From: Ciona savignyi
Lineage: Eukaryota; Chordata; Ascidiacea; Phlebobranchia; Cionidae
DNA length: 64,000 bases
Direction: 5' to 3'
Assembly (NCBI GenBank): GCA_000149265.1
Contig: CH002721.1
Span: 425,363-489,362 of the forward strand
Shown: piece after piece, positions 57,201 to 64,000 of the stretch
How positions within the stretch are numbered: position 1 is the first letter of the stretch
Layout: every line of letters starts with the position of its first letter
Translations under genes and position numbers: made by a program
The notes under the pieces: model-generated
The model's database searches: none
Seen by the model: the letters and a program-made list of their open reading frames with translations, nothing else
What the model was told of the DNA's origin: nothing

Positions 57201-60200
57201 TTATGACATGATAATTACACAGAACGTATGAAGCGTGCGCTCTGTGAAAGTCACACAAGCCCTGGTGAATGCATTTGGCAACAGTGGTTAACATGCATAC
57301 GCTGCAAGTGTGTCTAGTCATGCAGAATGGTGAAATATAAACTTTGAGATTTCTTAGATACCTCTGGCTCATCCGACGGGTTAGGTTCAGATTGGGTGGT
57401 TTGTGCGCACGGCACAACGGCCGAATCTACCGTGTCATCATCGTCATCATCTGACAAACTCTGATGAAACGTCGAAAAAGGAAGTGTTATGCAGTCATGC
57501 AATGAAGGTTAATAGGCATGACGCACAACATGCACAAGGAACAAAACACATGCAAATTGCAGTTTCATACAAGTTTTATACAAGTTACCTTTTAATAATA
57601 AATTCCATAAAGGTCAAAAAGACCAAAGAGACTTTTTTATTAGTATAAAATATCAAATGGACAATTTATAATAGTCTAAAAGCCCAAATGGATTTTATAT
57701 TACTCTAAAAGACCAAATATACATTTTGTAATAGTCTTAAAGACGTAATGGACGTTTTAGACTAGTCTAAATTATTAAAAGTTTGTTTTATAATATTCTA
57801 ACAACTGAAGGGACGTTTTATATAAGTCTAAAAGACCAAAAGGACGTTTTATACTAGTCTAAAAGACCAAAAGGGCATTTTATACAAGTTTTTAAAGACC
57901 AAAAGGATGTTTATAAGTCTCAAAGAGCAAATAGAGCTTCCATATTACGCACCTCATATTCAATGGCAGGAAACGCCGTTGCAGGATGTTTCATTGCAAT
58001 ATTGACATTGTTTTCAATCGGCTGAATCTCCTCAGAAACTTGGCTTATTAATCCAGTAGTATTGGGCTCAGCTGAAGATGTTTGAATGACTGGTTCGAAA
58101 TTTGCAGCTCCTGCTACATTTCCCTCACTCGCAGAGTCTGGTAAATCCGATTTTACTTCCACATTTGTATCCACTTTGCTGCTTAGGTTGGTTTCCACAG
58201 TGTCTTTCGCTATAGTTTTCAAATAACGTTTCTTGGGGCACGCAAACGTCTCGCTTTGGAGTGAAATTTTCTCGGCGGCAACAAACGTCTGAGGGGGTTC
58301 ATTCGGCGGGCCGTGCATCAGCTTTTCATCAATTGCTCTTTGCAGCCAGTACTGAAATGAGAAACACAAATTTTGCGATGACGGTAAAATAACATTATAA
58401 AAATCTTACCTAAAATGTATATAATCCAACAGCATTTTTTAAACTTTTAACTAGGCTATACTAACTGGACCTAACTAGGCTATACTAACTACCTACAAAA
58501 ATAGTGCCAAGTTAAATTAGAAGCAAGATTTGTAGACCTTTTGTACAGAGAATTGGAATTACTTAAGGAGCCTACAAATGCCAAAACACTATCAATGTGC
58601 CATTGCTTGGACTTTTAATGGAATTTATTCCATTGAAATATCCAGCATAATGCGATTATGTCTCAAAGCATTGGCTCAGTTCCTCACTGCACAGTGGAAC
58701 TGGAATTTGACGACTTTGAGAAGTAGTTGCAAACTTTAAAATGATCAGCCAGTCCTATGGCACAACAAATCAGAATTTTAATCAAATAGTAAGAAATATA
58801 AGCACAAAGTAATGTAACAAACCACAACAATCTTTGTCATACAAATAACAACATTTATCTTTAGCCAAGTGCATTTAACATGCATTATCGAAATGATATT
58901 CACCTTTTTAGTGAACAGGTCACTGGAGTGGTTGTACTTGCCACCGGGGGCAGTAGAGACGCCGATATGAACTTGACCGAGGGGAACTCCAGGGGTGAAC
59001 GTCCAAGGCACAAAGGAGGGGGTGTGGGGGGTGAAGCTGCTGGGGGCAGGGGAAGCAGTCGTTCTCCACATACCAACAGCTGTGGTTGGAGAAAATCATT
59101 TTGTTGTTTGGACAATTTCGGAAAAGGTAAGGACGGTAGCAGACACTTAAGTTAAATGTGTTTAAATTTAAACGAAACATCTTTTAAATTATGCGTTTCT
59201 AACATACGTTTAAACACCCACATAAGAGCTAACTGCAAAGTAAAAACACTGGTGTTGTGGTTAATAACATAAAACACCTTATTTATCAGATTTTGACAAA
59301 AACCCTTTTAAGATTTTTTTTGTATAATAAGGACAGAATGGGAATGCGTCATTGCTAAGCAGAAACGTTTTTCCGGAACTGCTTAGGTTTAGCTCTTAGT
59401 AAGTTCGTATAAATATGATACCCTCATATACTTTTGTTATGTTTCAGTGCTAAAAAACAGATCAAGTCAGCTTGTTAATATTATAAGCAGGGCAACCCAT
59501 TTGCGAATTTTCGGCGTGAATATTGTTTAGCAGCCGATTCTGGGCCTGGTAAGGATAATTCACTTTAAACTGTATAGAAAGTCTATAGAAAAATGAATTA
59601 TAAAATCGAATCTTACCACTTGAAGTGCATGGGGTGTCGCATGATGCTGCTTTTCTCATCCGTGGTTGTTTAACGGACACCACGGGTGTAGTTGCTGTGG
59701 AAGTCTTCACACAACTTGATGTGGTGACCGTGGAGGTGACGCTGCTCGATACCGTCGTTGTGTTGGTTGAAGTATGGAGGGAACCAACATGGGGGCTTGG
59801 TGGGGCTGGTGTTATCTCCTCGGGGATTGGTGTTATTACTTCCGGCTCGAGAATGTTCGAATTAACATTCACGCTTGCTGGCGTAGCCGGGTGTGCATGG
59901 TTTATGGACGCTATAGTCGCATGGTCGTTTAGAGGCGCGTTTGTACTGTGTTCTACTATCGGACTGAGGTTTTTAAGGTTCGCACTTGTACAGGGGGGTG
60001 CGGGGGAAAGCGGGGTGAGCTTTCCAACCGTGGGTGACAAGACGACGGGGGTTACATCGTTCGTTGATACAGGAGACAACGGGCTTGCTTCCGGATGGGA
60101 GACACGAGGAGCACCTATTGACGAGGACTCGCCATCGAGCGTGGGGTATCGATCGGCGAAGATGGTGCAGTGAGGTGGGATGCTGTCGCACGAGTGGTTC

Positions 60201-63200
60201 GAATCGGTCTCCATGCACGCCCCGGGTGACATGACTCCTTCGAACGACGCGCCTCGACCTCTTCGGGAGTTCCGACGACCTCTTGTTGACCTTCGGCGGC
60301 CGCTAGAGAGGAAAAAGCGTTTACTGTGAACAATTGCCTTGAATATAAACATAGATGATCGAGAAACAAAACGCAAAAATAAAAAATTTATTAATAAGAA
60401 AATTTTCAGAACAATTTGAAAAAATACTTATTGTATTTTTAACTTTATGCTGCACCATGCATTATATTGGAAGACTTACTTTCCAACACGCCGTGCTGAT
60501 GTTGATACTTGGGTGGGCACAAGATGGTCGTCCCCGGACAAGTACGGTTGTGACATCACAACAGCCTATAAAAAAATACAAACAATAACTTAAGGAGCCT
60601 AAAACGCCCAAACATATTAATGTTTCCATTAAAACATCCAGCATAACGATTATGTCTTAAAAAAAATTGGCTCAATTCCTACACAAACAAGCCACAAAGA
60701 CAATGAAGGAATAAAAATACAGACAAACCCCCGACAAACCACAATTACAAGACGTATACAAACAAGAATAAAAATACAAACACCCCACCACCACAAAGAC
60801 GTTACTCCCCCAACATACTCCAATTACAAGACGTCAGTCACCTGCAATATATCCGAGGTGGAGGTGACAACAGAGGTAGAAGGATACTCGATGCTGGTTT
60901 GTCTTCCATGCTCCTTGGGGATATCGGATGCGGAGTGAGCGTGTTGCATCTGCTCCTTGCGTTTCTCCTGCTTCTCCATCTTCTCGAACGCTCGGATGTA
61001 AGCTTCCATCTTCCGCTCCTCTCGCGACTGTGGATCATTTAATTTAGAGATTTTAAATAATTGAGAGATTTTAAATACATCTTTCTTCGCTTGCGCTTTA
61101 ATCTGCGCATTCTCTTCTTCTTCCACTTTTTACGCATTGTTAACTATTAAAGTTTACGAAACGGTTTGATTAGACAGGATGAAAATATCCCTTGCACTTT
61201 TAACGCCGCCATGTTAAGGATTAAAGAGAAACGAAGAAATTCTTAAACACGAACTTCTGTCTTTTCAATGTTCTAGACTGTTGGCGAATGCTAGGTTTTA
61301 AGAGAAGAACAGACGTAAAATCATTTAGATTGCAACAAAACAAACTTTAAAACACAACTTGTGTTTTTTTGAATTTTAAGTAAAATTTTGGAATATTTTA
61401 TGGTTTAGGAATAAACCCAGTAAGAGAATCATTAAGAATAAGAATTAATAAAATCAAGAATAAGAATAAGTGGGTGAGCAGTCAACTAACCCCTTACAAC
61501 TGAACCCCTACAACTGAACTCTTTACAACTGAACCCCTACAATTAAACCCCTTATAACTGAACCCCTTATAACTGAACCCCTTTTAACTAAACCCCTTTC
61601 AACTGAACCCCTTTACAGCTGAACCCATTTCAATTGAACCCCCTTTACAAATGAACCCCCTTTTCAGTTAAAAGGATTCTGTTAAAAAGGGCTCAGTTGT
61701 AGGGGTTCAGTTGTAGGGGTTCAGTTGTAAGGGGTTCAGTTGTAAGGGGTTCAGTTGTCATGGAACCGAAGAGGTGACCCTGAAGAAGTGGCTTTAACCT
61801 CATTCACTGCCTTAAAACTTAAATAAACAAACTCTACAACACAACTAGTAGTTTTTAAATTTTTAGTTATATTTGTGGAAGTAATATCTATAGAAGTGAC
61901 AATGCAAATCCCTGCCAACCACGCCGAACATTTACCTTCTTCCTGAGATGATCACCATGGTCATCCCCATCAGGTTCCAGACCTGCAGCTTCTTGGTACG
62001 AACTTGAAAATCCATTCTGGAATTGTTTGTTTAATGAGCTGGGAATGTTATGGGGGAAAATGTTGATTGGGAAACACTTCCTTCACTTTTTACACTTCCT
62101 TCACTGTTCTTATTTATACTTTTTACCATTTTAGTTCTACAAAACTAAAAACTTCAATGCGTTTTGGTTCAATTTTTCATAATATAGTTAGAATAAAGGA
62201 AAATTTCAATTAGGAATAGTAAAAAAACTACTGAAGATACAAATACAGTTCAAATTTTCCTGAGTACAAAAACTATTAGACAATCTACATTCCAATTTTC
62301 ATATCATTTGGGCATACCAATAATTAGTGAGTATTTCGTTTGTCAGTGCACCTCAAAATTTTCAAAGTCGAGCAGAATTTTCTTTACATAAAAAGTGGTG
62401 TTCACTAAAGTTTACATAATATATTCTTTATTGGAGGTAGATTCTAGGTGTGCAGTTTGTTTAAAAGAGGGATAAATTATTTTTCCAACCATACTAAATA
62501 TTAAATCATAGCATATATTTAAGAAAAACTGTGCTAATTTGAAAATGACCAAAAATTGTAAAAAACACTGCGGGACAGCATGTTTAAATTAATGCATTTG
62601 GTCGGGAGTGAAAGAGTTAAGTAAATCAATATCTTTGCTTTTCTTCAATAGTTATTTAGACCAAATAAAAAATGTGGAATGAAAAATTGACACATAAAAT
62701 TAGATTTACTAATCCATTATATAGAAACAGTCCATAAAAAAGTGCAAATTCTCCTTGAAAGTAAAACAACTTCCTTGCTCATTTGTCTCTTTACAATTGA
62801 ATAATATTTACTTACAGGGATTCGATTCAAAGACAACCTCAACGGAGACAACCGTCGTTTCCTTTGTTCCTCCATTTTGTTTGATTCACTGGGAAGGTAG
62901 GAAGGTTAGTGAAATACTCAGTGATAACGAGGGCACAATGCACTCACAGTTCTATCCTCATGTTTGTGAATTTATAGACGGGACAATCAGTGAACTGGGA
63001 GCACCCACATTCCATGCTGTAGTCACTGGGAATACAACAAACGTCTTTTAAATTACGCGTTTCTAAAATACGTTTGTACGGCCACATAACAGTTAAAGTA
63101 AAAACACTGGCGTGATGGTTAATAACATAAAAACATTTTTATGGGGTTTTGACAAAACCCTCTTTAGTAAACTATTTTTGTATAGTGTGGCACAGAATAT

Positions 63201-64000
63201 TATGGTGATTTTAGTAAAATTATTCAAAATTTGAGATATTCGGCTTTGGGAATGAACTGGTCAACTTCATTTAGAAATGGGTCAAATTAAAGTGAATTCA
63301 TGATTATATAAATTATTTTACAAAAATAAAAGTGATATTCAATAAAATATGCTTAAAACTGCATTTTTAAATAGAAATTCTCACCAATTTTGGTATTTGA
63401 TGTCAAATGGAATTGTAATTTCAGATCCGTTTAAGATTTTACTCTTGGCATATATGAACAAATGGATTTTCCCATTCTCCATAACATGGCTGATCTGTGA
63501 GAAAACAAGACTGTGTTGTTACATCTCTCCTTGCAGTAGCAGTTCCGAGTAACTTACTTCACAGTTGGGACAGCAGGAGCGCCGGATGTAACGGGAGATA
63601 TTTCCACTACTTCTCGCATCCACACATATCTCCAAACCATCAAACCCGTTGTAGAAGAACACAAACGGGTAAGGTCTGTCGAAAATTTTTTTTTTAGAAT
63701 TTGAAAATTTTATTTTTTTGAGAAAGAAATTTATAAATTTGAGAATTTTATGTTTTTGAGAAAGAAATTTATAAATTTGAGAATTTTATTTTTTAGAGCT
63801 TGCGCTGTTTTGGAAGTATTTTGCAGGCTTTTCATTGAACGGTGATCATTAATATATCTGAGGTTTAAAACAAACACATGTGGAAGTGTATTGCTTATAA
63901 TTTTCAATTGGGTTTTGTAAATTTATCCCCATCTACACTTTTCCCAATGGTGCGGTGATCAGATACTTATAAATCTATTTATTTTACAACATGTTTACCT
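50620..64000 (-). CDS. KMT2E/SETD5-like: KMT2E/SETD5-like SET-domain protein, 5' partial
   Basis: Chromatin protein of the MLL5/SETD5 (UpSET) family. The start and any PHD finger lie beyond the right edge. Exons: ...-63999, 63675-63558, 63494-63385, 63025-62948, 62888-62816, 62016-61936, about 61111-61079, 61027-60842, 60565-60480, 60302-59617, 59079-58904, 58351-57953, 57460-57362, 56790-56617, 55754-55492, 54056-53884, 53384-53289, 52659-52333, 51979-51876, 51241-50620. About 1290 residues are visible. The SET domain is followed by [11 protein letters not shown] (post-SET), [10 protein letters not shown] as in human KMT2[32 protein letters not shown] and [12 protein letters not shown], all in human order. 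The remainder is Ser/Pro-rich and ends in a Pro/Tyr/Arg-rich exon. Conserved blocks make orthology to the vertebrate KMT2E/SETD5 pair clear; KMT2E is the closer by eye. Confidence 0.93.
51242..51875. other. Last intron of the KMT2E-like gene
   Basis: 634 bases. I searched it by eye for a small exon that would restore the reading phase and found none with convincing splice signals. A 63-codon minus frame (51532-51723) has no acceptor or donor that fits. Confidence 0.5.
53760..53865. repeat. Short tandem duplication beside an exon
   Basis: A ~47-base unit (ATGGTTTATACAG..TTGTATCATTATCATT) occurs twice plus a partial third copy, ending about 20 bases before the donor of the exon at 54056-53884. 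Confidence 0.9.
54355..55144. mobile_element. TIR element with CCACGGCA hairpins (790 bp, TA target site)
   Basis: Perfect 18-base terminal inverted repeats (AGCAGTCCTCGAAATTCG) with TA on both sides (54353-54354 and 55145-55146). CCACGGCA and its complement recur next to both ends, forming hairpins at about 54418-54438 and 55053-55080. An S1 SINE fragment (54560-54645) sits inside. There is no transposase frame. It lies in an intron of the KMT2E-like gene. Confidence 0.85.
55165..55397. repeat. Intronic repeat R1, copy 1
   Basis: Shares about 175 bases at very high identity with 58550-58722, from ATGCCAAAACACTATCAATG to GACGACTTTGAGAAG, with weaker similarity further upstream. The centre holds the palindrome AATGGAATTTATTCCATT. 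The element lies in the intron between exons 55754-55492 and 54056-53884. Confidence 0.9.
57601..57930. repeat. ~36-bp minisatellite
   Basis: About nine diverged units of the type AGTCTAAAAGACCAAAAGG followed by ACGTTTTATACT, in the intron next to the donor of exon 58351-57953. Confidence 0.88.
58490..58725. repeat. Intronic repeat R1, copy 2
   Basis: Second nearly identical copy, same orientation as the copy at 55165. A shorter diverged copy lies at about 60588-60690 in a third intron of the same gene. Confidence 0.9.
59174..59345. repeat. Intronic repeat R2, copy 1
   Basis: Shares ~170 bases with 63037-63215: CTTTTAAATTA, GCGTTTCTAA, GTAAAAACACTGG, GGTTAATAACATAAAA and GACAAAA in the same order. 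It lies 95 bases upstream of the acceptor of exon 59079-58904. Confidence 0.85.
61028..61078 (-). other. Candidate 51-base mini-intron
   Basis: Between KAQAKKD and SREERKMEA the frame stays open through 51 AT-rich bases that begin GTATTT and end CCACAG. Removing them gives [20 protein letters not shown], which aligns with the uninterrupted human stretch before REERKMEA. Its length is a multiple of three, so retention would add 17 residues. Confidence 0.65.
61483..61760. repeat. Inverted minisatellite array (large hairpin)
   Basis: About ten units of ACAACTGAACCCCT type (61483-61660) face about five units of AGGGGTTCAGTTGT type (61665-61760). The two arms can pair over most of their length. 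It lies in the intron between exons 62016-61936 and 61111-61079. Confidence 0.92.
62948..63675 (-). CDS. SET and post-SET exons of the KMT2E-like gene
   Basis: Three exons (63675-63558, 63494-63385, 63025-62948) encode the C-terminal half of a SET domain. [20 protein letters not shown] leads to [16 protein letters not shown], where active lysine methyltransferases have NHSC but KMT2E and SETD5 have RRSC. Next comes [21 protein letters not shown], and then the cysteine-rich post-[23 protein letters not shown]. The Arg-Arg replacement of the cofactor-binding motif supports a catalytically weak or inactive SET domain, as reported for this family. Confidence 0.94.
63037..63215. repeat. Intronic repeat R2, copy 2
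   Basis: Partner of the copy at 59174, same orientation, starting 12 bases upstream of the acceptor of exon 63025-62948. Confidence 0.85.
63697..63800. repeat. ~43-bp tandem duplication, AT-rich
   Basis: GAGAAAGAAATTTATAAATT plus GAGAATTTTAT occurs twice with partial flanking copies, just upstream of the SET exon acceptor. Confidence 0.88.
63998..64000 (-). other. Upstream exon donor at the window edge
   Basis: Read on the minus strand the window opens AG/GTAAAC. The AG would be the last two bases of the preceding exon, and with the first base of exon 63675 it gives an Arg codon before PYPF, as phase 2 requires. Confidence 0.7.

Noticed and set aside
59625..60173. Plus-strand 182-codon frame
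   Set aside because: Shadow of the long Ser/Thr/Pro-rich exon 60302-59617, whose minus-strand frame is supported by splice phase on both sides.

Overview
The window is eukaryotic nuclear DNA: AT-rich, with intron-split genes, a nuclear tRNA and dense short repeats. Single copies of chordate-type stanniocalcin, BRD8 and KMT2E/SETD5-like genes, compact introns and a tRNA-derived SINE with an (ATCCT)n tail suggest an invertebrate chordate, most probably an ascidian such as Ciona. That placement is an inference from protein similarity and remembered families, not a database result.

Layout. 1-4.9 kb holds repeats: a 950-bp terminal-inverted-repeat element and a 337-bp satellite. 4.9-12.7 kb holds two tandem intronless seven-transmembrane receptor-like genes (minus strand), lying between inverted copies of a ~700-bp composite repeat. 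13.36 kb has a tRNA-Pro(TGG). 18.07-22.12 kb is a four-exon stanniocalcin gene (minus) with a 155-bp satellite in intron 2. 22.1-29.2 kb has no gene I can support and contains a 368-base run of N. 29.2-40.9 kb is a complete 16-exon BRD8 gene (minus), intact except for one apparent extra base in exon 2. 45.7-48.3 kb is a two-exon calmodulin-like gene (plus). 50.6-64 kb is the 3' two thirds of a KMT2E/SETD5-like gene (minus), entering from beyond the right edge within the SET domain and running through about 19 exons.

Exon models were built by hand from splice signals, reading phase and remembered vertebrate orthologues. Phases agree across all of stanniocalcin, BRD8 (apart from the one-base problem) and the calmodulin-like gene. 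In the KMT2E-like gene they agree everywhere except the last junction, and one exon start is ambiguous.

The genes do not form a pathway. Two encode chromatin proteins (BRD8, of the NuA4/TIP60 acetyltransferase complex, and a SET-domain reader-type protein), one a secreted glycoprotein hormone homologue, one a calcium sensor and two orphan membrane receptors. Repeats worth attention include the S1 SINE family (more than 20 recognisable copies, nearly absent from the KMT2E-like gene), four TIR/MITE elements, and intronic repeat pairs confined, within this window, to introns of the KMT2E-like gene.
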